Assembly: GCF_033783015.1 (NCBI RefSeq)
Contig: NZ_CP123907.1
Span: 868,001-932,000, forward strand
Direction of reading: 5' to 3'
Length of the DNA stretch: 64,000 nucleotides
Source: Corynebacterium sp. 21KM1197
GTDB taxonomy: Bacteria; Actinomycetota; Actinomycetes; Mycobacteriales; Mycobacteriaceae
Below are positions 18,823 through 26,967 of this stretch, piece by piece. The notes under the pieces are model-generated. The model was not told where the DNA came from. It did no database searches and worked only from the letters and a program-made list of their open reading frames with translations. Within the stretch, counting starts at the first letter, position 1. Each line of letters begins with the position of its first letter. The position numbers and the translations under genes were made by a program.

Positions 18823-19182
18823 TGAGGAGAGCGGTGGAGCGAGATAGCTCACTCCGGTGATCCTTGCAGGGTAATTCTTGCAGTGTAATCCCGATTGGGT
18901 GATTCTTCCCAGGCGTTCCGCGCGCCGATTCTAGGAGAAAGGTGGTTCTGGTGGCCTGTTTTGAAAGATCGGGAGAGGGCACTCGTGCGCCAATCCACGG
19001 TGAGCGGGCGCTACGTGGTGAGCGAGCACTATGGGGAAGCTGAGAATCCCAATACCCTGCTGTCTCGTCCCGTGCGACGGAGCACCGCACCATAAGGGAT
19101 TCAAGAAAATTGCGGAAATGACAACAAGCAGCAAAGCCCGCTGTGGGGCATGGGGATTCAGTATCGGCTAGGTTCGGAGGTT
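18823..19182. other. Intergenic region with a short direct repeat
   Basis: A 360-base stretch without a convincing gene. TTGCAGGGTAAT (18864-18875) and TTGCAGTGTAAT (18878-18889) form a direct repeat with a 14-base period. A short plus-strand reading frame ends at 19095 (..TLLSRPVRRSTAP) but lacks a clear ribosome site or family signature. A TAGGTT -10 hexamer at 19169-19174 probably drives the next gene. Confidence 0.4.
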
Positions 19183-20205
19183 GTGTCAGACAAGATGGAA
19201 GAAATGAGTTCTCAGACCGAAAGCGATAAGAAAGAGGCACTAACCTCCGGCGAGCACGCTGGTGCATACGCCAGCGAGAACGTCCGCGACAATACCGGCG
19301 GCGACAATATCGGTGGTGATGAGAAGCCGGATGGCACCGGGGATGGTGGCGGCAGAGATCGTGACGGGCACGGGGGCACGGGAGCAAAGCGCACTCTGCG
19401 CGGGCCGCTCCTGCTCCGCTCCACGGGAGATCAGGAGTCCACGTATGATCAGCGCCTTTTGGAATTGCGGGCGGATCATGATTGGATGCACGCCGATCCC
19501 TGGCGGATTCTGCGAATTCAATCGGAGTTTGTTTCCGGGTTTGATGCGTTAGCCGATCTTCCACCTGCCGTGAGCGTTTTTGGCTCTGCCCGCGTGGATA
19601 AAGCGCACCCGTATTATTCCTTGGGGGTGGAAGTGGGGCGAGCGCTAGCGGAGGCACACTATGCGGTGGTTACCGGTGGCGGGCCGGGCCTGATGGAGGC
19701 CCCCAACCGTGGGGCGCAGGAGGCCGGTGGGCTTTCCGTGGGCCTGGGCATTGAATTGCCGCACGAGCAGCACCTTAATGAGTGGGTGGATGTGGGGCTG
19801 AACTTCCGCTATTTCTTCGTGCGCAAGGTGATGATCCTCAAGTACTCCCAGGGCTTTGTGTGTTTGCCGGGCGGCCTGGGCACTTTGGACGAGTTGTTTG
19901 AGGTGCTGTGCATGGTGCAAACGGGGAAGATGAGCAATTACCCCATTGTGCTCATGGGCACGGAGTATTGGGGTGGTTTGATCGAGTGGATACGGCACCG
20001 CTTGGTGGAGGAAAAGATGATCGCTCCCGATGACGCTCATCTTTTTCTGGTGACCGATTCCGTTTCTGAGGCCGTGGAGCACATTCGCTCGGTGCATAAG
20101 GCGGTGTTGGGCACGGCCCCGGAAGCCACCGCAGAACACAGCGGCGGAGAGCACAGCACCGCGCAATACAGCACCGCGCAGCAGCGAGGAGAAAGCAAGC
20201 AATGA
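19183..20205 (+). CDS. LOG-family (TIGR00730) Rossmann-fold nucleotide hydrolase
   Basis: A member of the lonely guy family, nucleoside 5'-monophosphate phosphoribohydrolases that can release cytokinin-type bases in actinobacteria. Of about 340 residues, the first 75 are low-complexity and Gly/Asp-rich, followed by the Rossmann domain with VSVFGSARVDKAHP, GGGPGLMEAPNRGAQEAGG and the signature PGGLGTLDELFEVL. The C-terminal tail is Ser/Thr/Gln-rich with repeated STAQYSTAQQ. GTG 19183 lies 8 bases after TAGGTT (leaderless candidate); ATG 19195 or 19204 are alternatives. The stop overlaps the FolP2-like gene by 4 bases. Confidence 0.85.
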   Translation: MSDKMEEMSSQTESDKKEALTSGEHAGAYASENVRDNTGGDNIGGDEKPDGTGDGGGRDRDGHGGTGAKRTLRGPLLLRSTGDQESTYDQRLLELRADHDWMHADPWRILRIQSEFVSGFDALADLPPAVSVFGSARVDKAHPYYSLGVEVGRALAEAHYAVVTGGGPGLMEAPNRGAQEAGGLSVGLGIELPHEQHLNEWVDVGLNFRYFFVRKVMILKYSQGFVCLPGGLGTLDELFEVLCMVQTGKMSNYPIVLMGTEYWGGLIEWIRHRLVEEKMIAPDDAHLFLVTDSVSEAVEHIRSVHKAVLGTAPEATAEHSGGEHSTAQYSTAQQRGESKQ

Positions 20206-21053
20206 GTCACGCAGAGGCACCCACGGTGATTCCGCAGGTCATGGCGATTGTTAATTGCACCCCGGATTCCTTTTATGACAAGGGCGCAACCTATCGGCAT
20301 GAAGAGGCGCTGGATCGCGCGGAGGAGATGCTAGAGCAGGGTGCCTCGATCATCGACGTCGGCGGTGTCAAAGCGGGCCCGGGGCCGCTGGTGGATGCGC
20401 AAGAGGAGTCCCGGCGCATCATTCCGGTGATCGCGGAGCTGCACCGCAGGCACCCCGAGGCTTTGATTTCCGTGGATACCTGGCGTGCGGAGGTGGCCAC
20501 CGAGGCCATCGCCGCCGGTGCCGGGTTGGTAAACGATACGTGGGCCGGTGCTGACCCGGAATTGGTGGAGGTTGCGGGGGCGCACGGCGTGGGTTATGTG
20601 TGTTCTCATACGGGCGGGGCCACCCCGCGCACACGCCCGCACCGGGTGCATTATGACGACGTGGTGGCGGACGTGATTGAGGAAACCACCGCCCTGGCCG
20701 AGCGCGCCGTGGCCTGTGGGGTGCCGCCGGAAAAAATCTTTATCGATCCCACCCATGACTTTGGCAAAAACTCCTTTCATGGCTTGGAATTGCTGCGGCG
20801 CGTGAAGGAATTGGTGGATACCGGCTGGCCGGTGCTCATGGCGCTTTCCAATAAGGATTTCGTGGGAGAGACGGTGGATCGCCCTGTCCGCGAGCGCGTG
20901 GCCGGGACGCTGGCGGCCACGGCCTGGGCCGCCCAGCACGGGGTGGCGGCGTTTCGCGTGCACGAGGTGGCACAGACCCTGGACGTGATCCGCATGACTG
21001 CGGCCATTCAGGGCACGATGGCTCCCTTGTCCACCATGCGAGGTCTGGCATGA
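20202..21053 (+). CDS. folP2: Dihydropteroate synthase-like protein FolP2
   Basis: A 283-residue TIM-barrel protein of the pterin-binding family. It retains VMAIVNCTPDSFYDKG and the ISVDTWRAEVA and GVAAFRVHEV motifs. The substrate loop that in true DHPS reads GGESTRPGA is here GGVKAGPGP. This is the pattern of the mycobacterial FolP2 group, for which DHPS activity has not been found, so the reaction is unknown. It sits in a tightly overlapping run: LOG protein (4-base overlap), FolP2, gpgS (4-base overlap), DivIVA-like (4-base overlap), conserved with Rv1205-Rv1209. Confidence 0.85.
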   Translation: MSHAEAPTVIPQVMAIVNCTPDSFYDKGATYRHEEALDRAEEMLEQGASIIDVGGVKAGPGPLVDAQEESRRIIPVIAELHRRHPEALISVDTWRAEVATEAIAAGAGLVNDTWAGADPELVEVAGAHGVGYVCSHTGGATPRTRPHRVHYDDVVADVIEETTALAERAVACGVPPEKIFIDPTHDFGKNSFHGLELLRRVKELVDTGWPVLMALSNKDFVGETVDRPVRERVAGTLAATAWAAQHGVAAFRVHEVAQTLDVIRMTAAIQGTMAPLSTMRGLA

Positions 21054-21853
21054 GTTCCCCGGGGCAGGCGGGAGCACACGCTGGATTAGCGCACGTGAGC
21101 GTGGTGATTCCCGCTCTTAACGAGGAGGCCACGGTGGCGCGCGTGGTGCGCGCGGCCCTGGCCGATCGCCCGGGGCAGGTGCTGGTGATAGATGCGGATT
21201 CGCGGGACGCCACCGCTCGGCGCGCCGCCGAGGCCGGGGCCACGGTGGTGAATTGGCGCGAGGTGCTTCCCGAGGTGTCCACGGTGCCGGGGAAGGGGGA
21301 GTCGCTGTGGCGCGGAGTGGCGGCGGCTTCCGGGGAGGTCGTGGTTTTCCTGGACGCAGATCTCACGGCTGTGGAACCCGGCATGGTTCGCGCGTTGAGT
21401 AGCCCCTTTGCCAATCCCCAGGTGCAGATGGTCAAGGCGCATTATGTCCGCGCCCTGCACGGTCAGGAGGGCTCGGGTGGCCGCGTCACGGAATTGACCG
21501 CCAAGCCCCTCCTAGCGGCATTGTTTCCACAGGTCAGGGGGATTCAGCAGCCGCTCGGCGGGGAGTACGCCCTGCGCCGCAGCGCGGCCTTAGAACTCCC
21601 CTTTGTCGCAGGGTACGGGGTAGAGGCGGGGTTGCTTATCGACGTCGCCCGGCGCTACGGGCAGGAGGCCATCGCGCAGGTGGATCTGGGCGTAAGGCAC
21701 CATAGGAATCGCCCGCTAGCGGAACTTGGGCCGATGGCGCACCTCGTGGCCGCCACGATCCTTGGGCGCGCCGGGGTAGGAGAGCAGGAAGTGCCTCAAC
21801 GCCCACCGCTTTCCACCATGCTGAGTACCGATAAAAGGAGCCTTGCCCCATGA
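21050..21853 (+). CDS. gpgS: Glucosyl-3-phosphoglycerate synthase
   Basis: GT81-family glycosyltransferase that transfers glucose from UDP-glucose to 3-phosphoglycerate, the first step of methylglucose lipopolysaccharide or related polysaccharide synthesis in actinobacteria. The 267-residue protein shows VVIPALNEEATVARVV at the nucleotide-binding start, the metal motif VVFLDADLT, the PGKGESLWRG loop, the acceptor region RGIQQPLGGEYALRR, and HRNRPL near the end. The coupled overlap with folP2 and the DivIVA-like gene matches mycobacterial order. It contains a GCTTATCGACG motif at 21634 read Leu-Ile-Asp. Confidence 0.92.
   Translation: MSSPGQAGAHAGLAHVSVVIPALNEEATVARVVRAALADRPGQVLVIDADSRDATARRAAEAGATVVNWREVLPEVSTVPGKGESLWRGVAAASGEVVVFLDADLTAVEPGMVRALSSPFANPQVQMVKAHYVRALHGQEGSGGRVTELTAKPLLAALFPQVRGIQQPLGGEYALRRSAALELPFVAGYGVEAGLLIDVARRYGQEAIAQVDLGVRHHRNRPLAELGPMAHLVAATILGRAGVGEQEVPQRPPLSTMLSTDKRSLAP
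21634..21644 (+). repeat. GCTTATCGACG motif copy 2
   Basis: Exact copy within gpgS, read CTT ATC GAC (Leu-Ile-Asp). Confidence 0.6.
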
Positions 21854-22152
21854 TGTTTTTGATGTGGATATTGCTGATCCTGGTTCTGGGAGCGCTCACC
21901 GTGGTGGGCACGTGGGCCTGGGGGCGGATATTCGGGCGCGGAGAGGTGGACGCCCCGGTGCTGGACCAAGCCCGGGTGCGCGAGCATAATCAGGAGGCCC
22001 TGGATCGGGGCGACCTGGACGATGTGCGCTTTGACCTGGTTATTCGCGGTTATCGCCCTGATCAGGTGGACGCGGTGGTGGAAGCCTTATGGCAACGCAT
22101 TAAGGCATTGGAGGAGCAGGCCGCCCAGCGCGAGCAGGTGAAAAGTGACTAG
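21850..22152 (+). CDS. Small DivIVA-domain membrane protein
   Basis: A 100-residue protein with one N-terminal transmembrane helix (FLMWILLILVLGALTVVGTWAWG) followed by a cytoplasmic DivIVA-type motif. That motif is VRFDLVIRGYRPDQVDAVVEALWQRI, close to the lipid-binding start of Wag31/DivIVA, and a short coiled coil follows. It corresponds by position to mycobacterial Rv1209. A polar or envelope-growth role is plausible but unproven. ATG 21850 overlaps the gpgS stop. Confidence 0.82.
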   Translation: MMFLMWILLILVLGALTVVGTWAWGRIFGRGEVDAPVLDQARVREHNQEALDRGDLDDVRFDLVIRGYRPDQVDAVVEALWQRIKALEEQAAQREQVKSD

Positions 22153-22197
22153 GCTTGTTGGGGTACCTGAAGAAAAGTATCAAGGAGCCTTGGTGAA

Positions 22198-22368
22198 ATG
22201 GCAGCGATGAAGCCGCGTACTGGTGGCGGTCCGATGGAAGCCGTGGTGGAAAACCGCAAGATCGTTATGCGTATCCCCTCCGATGGTGGTGGAAGGCTCG
22301 TGGTGGAGATGACGCACGAGGAGGCGGCGGAACTGGGAGAGTTGCTTAGCCAGGCCGCTGAGTCCTAA
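22198..22368 (+). CDS. DUF3117 small protein
   Basis: A 56-codon gene encoding a short basic/acidic protein (starts MAAMKPRTGGGPMEAVVENR, ends GELLSQAAES), matching the conserved actinobacterial DUF3117 family (Rv1211 position). AAGGAG lies 10 bases before ATG 22198. Its position after the DivIVA-like gene is conserved in mycobacteria. Function is unknown; conservation and small size suggest a binding or regulatory role, which is inference. Confidence 0.88.
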   Translation: MAAMKPRTGGGPMEAVVENRKIVMRIPSDGGGRLVVEMTHEEAAELGELLSQAAES

Positions 22369-22390
22369 GAAGAGAGTCACCTTATATCCT

Positions 22391-22409
22391 GTGGGGAGTA
22401 TCACCCCAC
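22391..22409. terminator. Short hairpin after DUF3117 gene
   Basis: GTGGGG (22391-22396) pairs with CCCCAC (22404-22409) over a 7-base loop. There is no T run, so it is a weak or non-canonical terminator. Confidence 0.35.
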
Positions 22410-22436
22410 GACCCCGGACAGGAGTAGCCGCCCCAC

Positions 22437-23306
22437 ATGCTGCACGATGTCATTGACGTTTTGGCCGATCCCATTGACGGGACGCCCCTGCGCGGGGCCG
22501 ATGATTTTCGGCGCCTAGAATCCGAGTCTGGCCATAGCTATGACATCGCCCGCCAGGGTTACGTTACCCTGGCCGGGGGTTCGGGGTTGCGTCATTCCGG
22601 CGATGATATGGACATGGTGCGCAATCGGGAGACCTTCTTAAGCCGAGGGCACTTCGCCCCCTTCGTGGAGGCGGTGACGCACGCCGTGGATGATGCCCTC
22701 GATGCCGCCCAGGTTCCCGATGACGCCGAGCCCGTGATCTGCGAGGTCGGCGCGGGCACCGGCTATTATCTTTCCCATACCCTTGACACCGTGGTGGGGG
22801 CCCGGGGTGTGGGCCTTGATGTATCCATGCCCGCAGCGAAGCACCTGGCCAAATGCCATCCACGAGTAGGGGCGGTGGTGGCGGATGCGTGGTCGCGCCT
22901 TCCGCTGCGCGATTCCTCGGTGGACGTGATCACCGTGATCTTTGCTCCCCGTAATGCGGAGGAGTTCGCCCGCGTGCTCACCGAGCGCGGCGAGGCGGTG
23001 GTGCTCACGGCCGATACCGGACACCTTGCTGAGTTGCGCGAGCCGCTGGGGATCATTGATGTGGAAAAGGGCAAGGTGGATCGCCTTATCGAGCAGGCGG
23101 CCGGGCATCTTGTCCCGGTGGCGCAGCCCCGTACCATCGAGTTCCCCATGACGCTGGATCAGGATTCCATCGCGGCGCAGATCGGTATGAGCCCCTCCGC
23201 CCGGCACATCGAGCCTGCGGAGTTGCAGCGCCGGATTGCCGCCTTGCCGCCCACGATGACGGTCACAGCCCGGGCGACCATCACGCGGCTGGGCCGCGCA
23301 CGCTAG
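22437..23306 (+). CDS. RlmA-like rRNA (guanine-N1) methyltransferase
   Basis: A 289-residue class I SAM methyltransferase of the RlmA/TlrB/MyrA group, which methylates N1 of a guanine in 23S rRNA helix 35. Motif I is CEVGAGTGYYL near residue 105; post-I GVGLDVSMPAAKHLAK and motif IV VITVIFAPRNAEEFARVL follow. The family N-terminus normally has a zinc ribbon starting CPxC; here the equivalent reads ADPIDGTPL and no cysteines replace it, although the following YDIARQGYVTL block is retained. Substrate is therefore inferred only from overall similarity. Confidence 0.78.
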   Translation: MLHDVIDVLADPIDGTPLRGADDFRRLESESGHSYDIARQGYVTLAGGSGLRHSGDDMDMVRNRETFLSRGHFAPFVEAVTHAVDDALDAAQVPDDAEPVICEVGAGTGYYLSHTLDTVVGARGVGLDVSMPAAKHLAKCHPRVGAVVADAWSRLPLRDSSVDVITVIFAPRNAEEFARVLTERGEAVVLTADTGHLAELREPLGIIDVEKGKVDRLIEQAAGHLVPVAQPRTIEFPMTLDQDSIAAQIGMSPSARHIEPAELQRRIAALPPTMTVTARATITRLGRAR

Positions 23307-23318
23307 AAAACTAGAGCG

Positions 23319-24653
23319 CTAGAAACTAGAGGAGCCGCCACCCCCGGCGAAGCCACTGCTAAAGGTGGTGTTCACCGCGCTGGTGGAGCCGGAGCCGCCG
23401 GAGGAATCGCTGGTATCGCTGAGGTACCAGCTGTGCACCAGCATGAAGGGCACGAAGGAGTGGACTCCGTAGCCCGGACGCCAGTCGGAGTCGCCAAGTC
23501 GGGGCACGCGGTGCGTATCGGAGGTTTCGGCAAAGTCCGTGTCCCGTATATCGCGGATTGCCTCGGCGTAGTCGCGGAGCAGGGCGGCGTAACGATCGGG
23601 GAAGTCCTCGGCGGAGAGATCGGAGCGTAACTCCGCGGCGCGGTGGGCGAGGTCTTGTACCCGTGAACTCTTGGCGTGGTCGAGGGCGCTCTCAATATCC
23701 TTTTCCAGGCGGATCGCCTCCGCCTCGCGCGCGGTGGCGTCGCCACGCTCGATCTTGGCCAGGAGTGTGATTTGCTGGCCCGCCAAGCGCAGGGAACCCA
23801 TGAGCGCGTGGGCCCGGCCGATGTCCTTGCTGTGGCGGCGGAATTGCTTATTGGGGGAATCCGGGGTGAGGCCCCAGGAATCCATCTCCTGGGGCAGTGC
23901 GGAAAACCGCGTACTCAGGGAATCCCAGCGTTCCCGCAGATCCTCGGAGGCCAGGGGAGAACGCAGCCCACGCAGTTCCTCGGTGCTGCGCGGCACGGTG
24001 AGTGCCAGGTGCGCGTATTCCGAGCGCAGTTCCTCGTAGCGCGTCCTGGCAGTTTGGGCGTTCCTGCGGCGGAAAATACCAAGGAGTAGCGCCCCGAGCC
24101 CGGCCCCGCCGCCCGCGAGGGCCCCGAGGATCGTCCACGGAAAGTCTTCGTCCTCCGGCTGAGCCGTGGCGGCGTGGAGCCCGTCCAGAAAGCCCTGGGC
24201 TATATCGTCCTTTCGCAGCGCGGGCTGCATGGCGGAGAGCGCGGATTCCCGGTGGGATTCCTCATTGAGGTGCAGGTCCTCGCACACCTGATCGGCGCAG
24301 TAGATACCCATGTTGCGGTCGGCCATATCGGCGGACACGATGAGGCTGCCCGGGGCCCACGTCTTTCCCTCGCCGGTTCCCTGGGGAACCAGATCGGGGC
24401 GGTGTTCTCCTATCCAGTCCAGGAAAGCGTCGTTAAAGGAGGAGCCCAGGTGATCTACCACCACGTAATTCACCTGGGTCACGGACTCCGGCAGGCCTAA
24501 GCCGGGGGTTTCGGCTTCCAGCCGCTGCGTATCGTCGGCATCGAGGCGGTATCCAGGATCGTCAATGCGCACGAATCCCTCGGTGGCGCCCACCGGGGAG
24601 GCGGCGATCATGAGTACCGCGGTGGCGGCGAGGAGGCCTTTAGAACTCCGCAT
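23319..24653 (-). CDS. DUF5129-like (TPM-like) membrane-anchored secreted protein
   Basis: About 444 residues. A signal peptide (RSSKGLLAATAVLMIAASPVGA) precedes an extracytoplasmic domain with one cysteine pair (YCADQVCEDL). That domain (TQVNYVVVDHL, WAPGSLIVSADMADRNMGIY) resembles corynebacterial DUF5129 and is reminiscent of TPM repeats. A transmembrane helix near residues 180-205 (ILGALAGGGAGLGALLLGIF) is followed by a long charged helical cytoplasmic part and a Ser/Gly-rich tail (FAGGGGSSSF). ATG 24653 lies inside the upstream GH32-like gene (14-base overlap), so the two are coupled. Function unknown. Confidence 0.75.
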   Translation of the reverse strand: MRSSKGLLAATAVLMIAASPVGATEGFVRIDDPGYRLDADDTQRLEAETPGLGLPESVTQVNYVVVDHLGSSFNDAFLDWIGEHRPDLVPQGTGEGKTWAPGSLIVSADMADRNMGIYCADQVCEDLHLNEESHRESALSAMQPALRKDDIAQGFLDGLHAATAQPEDEDFPWTILGALAGGGAGLGALLLGIFRRRNAQTARTRYEELRSEYAHLALTVPRSTEELRGLRSPLASEDLRERWDSLSTRFSALPQEMDSWGLTPDSPNKQFRRHSKDIGRAHALMGSLRLAGQQITLLAKIERGDATAREAEAIRLEKDIESALDHAKSSRVQDLAHRAAELRSDLSAEDFPDRYAALLRDYAEAIRDIRDTDFAETSDTHRVPRLGDSDWRPGYGVHSFVPFMLVHSWYLSDTSDSSGGSGSTSAVNTTFSSGFAGGGGSSSF

Positions 24654-26136
24654 CGAGTTCCTCTTCCGCCCAGTCGGGCAGCCGGGAGGTATCCAGGGAA
24701 CCGGCGGAGCGCTGGAAGCAGCGTTCCACCCGAGCGGCCCCGGATTCGTGCACGCGGATCTCGGCGCAGCCGCCCTCGATGTACACGCGGCTGGCCATGG
24801 AGACGGCACCGCCATCGGCAAAGACCTCCACGGTGGAGCCGTCCACGATGATGGTGAGGGAATCGGAATCGCCCTCGGCGAGGGGAGCGGTGGCCGGAAC
24901 ATCGCCGGTGTGATGGGGATTCATGGAGCGATCCAGCACCAGGGTGGAGCCTCGGTGAGAGATGCTGGCGGCGGGGGCCCCGGTGGCGTCGATAAGCTCC
25001 ACGGTGACCTCGGATCCCTCCGGCACCTCGCACAGGCCCGTCCAGGATTGGGCGCGCTGGGTGTGCGTGATTTGTTCCACCAATCCGGCGGCGGGGGTTT
25101 GGAAGAGCACCCCGCCCTGGAGGGTGGTCACGCGGGGAATGGACATGGCGTTGGCCCAGCCCTCGGCGGCCAGGCTGCGGTGCGCGGTGGGATCGTCCAG
25201 GCGGCCCACGCCGTTGAGCTGGCCGACGATCGCGGCGCGGTCAAAGCGATCGTCCTCCTCCATCGTACCGAAGGTGAAGGTGGTGTTGCGCGGGCGGGTG
25301 AAGTCGTGGCCATAATCAATGCGGCGGAACGGGCTGCTCACGGTAAAAACGGCCTCGTGCAGGTGGCCCACCAGGTAACCGGAGACGTCGATCCCCTCGC
25401 TCTCCAGGGTCACCAGGAGTACGTCGTGGATCTGGCCGTCCACTTCATCGCGCAGGCGCAGGATACGCGGGGAGACGATGCGGGATTGGGGATCGATCCC
25501 GGTCTCTTCCTCGAAGCGCAGCACGCCCTGGAATAGCCAATCTCGGCCGTCCTCGGAATGGAGCATGGCCAGGCCGGGTTCTGCCATCGTGCCGGTGACG
25601 GCGAGCATGAGCCAGCCCGCGTGCCCCTCGTTGCGATCCTCGTTGGTCACCCAATCCGGCACCACGCAGGGGGAGCGGAAGTTGGTGATTCCGGCCTGAG
25701 CCCCGGTCTCATCGCCCACCACGGGGCCCAGGCGGCGTACCTGGGAATCCACGGCCAGGGGATCCTCGGAGAGATCGGCGGTGGTGGCGGGGAGGTTATC
25801 GATGCGGGCCAGGTGAATCTCGGTGCTCTGGTGGGCGCCGCTCTGCTCGGTCACGGAGGTGAAATAGAGGTTCAGCCCGCCGTCGATAGCGGCTACGGAA
25901 CCCGCGCGCACCTTGGCCTCGCCCTCGGCGGGGGCCAGCACATCGTCGCACTCCTCCCACTCGTAGGGGGTGTCCTCGGAGAACTGGTGCCCCCAGCGGG
26001 CGGGCGCCGCGGGGTGGGGGCGGTACTGGTGAAAGACGTGCCAGGTATCTCCGTCGAGGAGGACGGCGGCGGGGGCGTCGAGCACACCGGCCTCGGCGGT
26101 GAGGTGAAGCTCGGGGCGATAGTATTCGATGCTCAT
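24640..26136 (-). CDS. GH32-like protein with altered catalytic motifs
   Basis: A 498-residue cytoplasmic protein with the fold signature of glycoside hydrolase family 32 (invertase/fructanase): VLDAPAAVLLDGDTWHVFHQYRP, ARWGHQFSEDTPYEWEE, and a C-terminal beta-sandwich with TIIVDGSTVEVFADGG. The nucleophile Asp is kept (D20). The transition-state RDP motif reads FRSP (153-156), and the acid/base EC motif reads VS before Pro-223. By standard GH32 knowledge it should therefore not hydrolyse sucrose normally. It carries one GCTTATCGACG motif. It is upstream of, and overlaps, the DUF5129-like gene. Confidence 0.75.
   Translation of the reverse strand: MSIEYYRPELHLTAEAGVLDAPAAVLLDGDTWHVFHQYRPHPAAPARWGHQFSEDTPYEWEECDDVLAPAEGEAKVRAGSVAAIDGGLNLYFTSVTEQSGAHQSTEIHLARIDNLPATTADLSEDPLAVDSQVRRLGPVVGDETGAQAGITNFRSPCVVPDWVTNEDRNEGHAGWLMLAVTGTMAEPGLAMLHSEDGRDWLFQGVLRFEEETGIDPQSRIVSPRILRLRDEVDGQIHDVLLVTLESEGIDVSGYLVGHLHEAVFTVSSPFRRIDYGHDFTRPRNTTFTFGTMEEDDRFDRAAIVGQLNGVGRLDDPTAHRSLAAEGWANAMSIPRVTTLQGGVLFQTPAAGLVEQITHTQRAQSWTGLCEVPEGSEVTVELIDATGAPAASISHRGSTLVLDRSMNPHHTGDVPATAPLAEGDSDSLTIIVDGSTVEVFADGGAVSMASRVYIEGGCAEIRVHESGAARVERCFQRSAGSLDTSRLPDWAEEELDAEF
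24987..24997 (-). repeat. GCTTATCGACG motif copy 3
   Basis: Exact copy on the coding (minus) strand of the GH32-like gene, read CTT ATC GAC (Leu-Ile-Asp). Confidence 0.6.
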
Positions 26137-26173
26137 GGTGAAAACGCCTTTCGTGATAATGAGGTGGGGGAGA

Positions 26174-26950
26174 CTATTGCTTGATTTCCGTGGTGTGGAT
26201 TTGCTGTTCTAAATCCTCGGGGGCGAGCATAGCCCGGGAAAAGTCGGCGGTGAGGGGGAGCCGCAGGGAAAGGTCCGTGCCGGGGCATAATTCCACCACC
26301 CCGGAGGCCAGCGTGAAATCTAAAACGTGCCCACCCGCGCTGCGCTGGGAATCCAGAAAATGCACGTGGCAGCCGGGCACACCAATGCCCTTTTCATACA
26401 CCGGGGTGCGGAAACCTCCGATCACCCCCGATACCTGGTGGAAATGCCGCTCGGTATCGTCGCCGGTGGCCTCGATCATGGGGCGATATGGCTTGGACTG
26501 CTTTGTCACGGTACGCACCGTGACCTGGCTAAACGTCCCGGTGATGCGCACCGCATACATGTAATTCTCGCTGGGTTGCAGCTCATCAATAAAGGCCGCG
26601 AGTTCCGATCGGCGCAGCCCCGGCGGGGGAGTCCCGGTGATGTGGGGGACGAAATTGGTCATCACGGTAAACGGGGAGCGCTGATCCAGGGTCGCGCGCC
26701 GGGCGCTGCCATCGCCGCGCACCTGATAACACACCCCATCGAGCACAATCATTTCCCCGTCCAGGGCATCAAAGGTGCCGATACCAAAATTGCCGTGGCC
26801 GAGAAGTTCGCCCACGGTCATTTCACCATCGTAAATGCCGTCCAGGAGGGCCGTCATCAAAGAGTTCTGGAAAATGGTATGCCGCTGCGTGGGAAATGCC
26901 TTTCCGTTCCCATGCCGCCCGAGGATAGTCACGCGCGCCATTTCCTGCAC
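26174..26950 (-). CDS. budA: Alpha-acetolactate decarboxylase
   Basis: Converts (S)-2-acetolactate to (R)-acetoin, diverting pyruvate-derived acetolactate from branched-chain amino acid synthesis. About 255 residues. IFQNSLMTALLDGIYDGEMTVGELLGHGNFGIGTFDALDGEMIVLDGVCYQ is the family's start, and the zinc site GCHVHFLDSQRSAGGHVLDF supplies the three histidines. GTG 26950 and ATG 26941 are both possible starts; neither has a clear ribosome site, and 17 bases separate it from the upstream methyltransferase gene. No acetolactate synthase is adjacent. In C. glutamicum, as I recall, the glycogen genes glgA and glgC sit near here. Confidence 0.9.
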   Translation of the reverse strand: MQEMARVTILGRHGNGKAFPTQRHTIFQNSLMTALLDGIYDGEMTVGELLGHGNFGIGTFDALDGEMIVLDGVCYQVRGDGSARRATLDQRSPFTVMTNFVPHITGTPPPGLRRSELAAFIDELQPSENYMYAVRITGTFSQVTVRTVTKQSKPYRPMIEATGDDTERHFHQVSGVIGGFRTPVYEKGIGVPGCHVHFLDSQRSAGGHVLDFTLASGVVELCPGTDLSLRLPLTADFSRAMLAPEDLEQQIHTTEIKQ

Positions 26951-26967
26951 GGAGGCGGGGAGGAAAG

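Noticed and set aside
18895..19095. Small plus-strand frame after dapE
   Set aside because: No ribosome site, no recognisable motif; kept only as part of the intergenic note.
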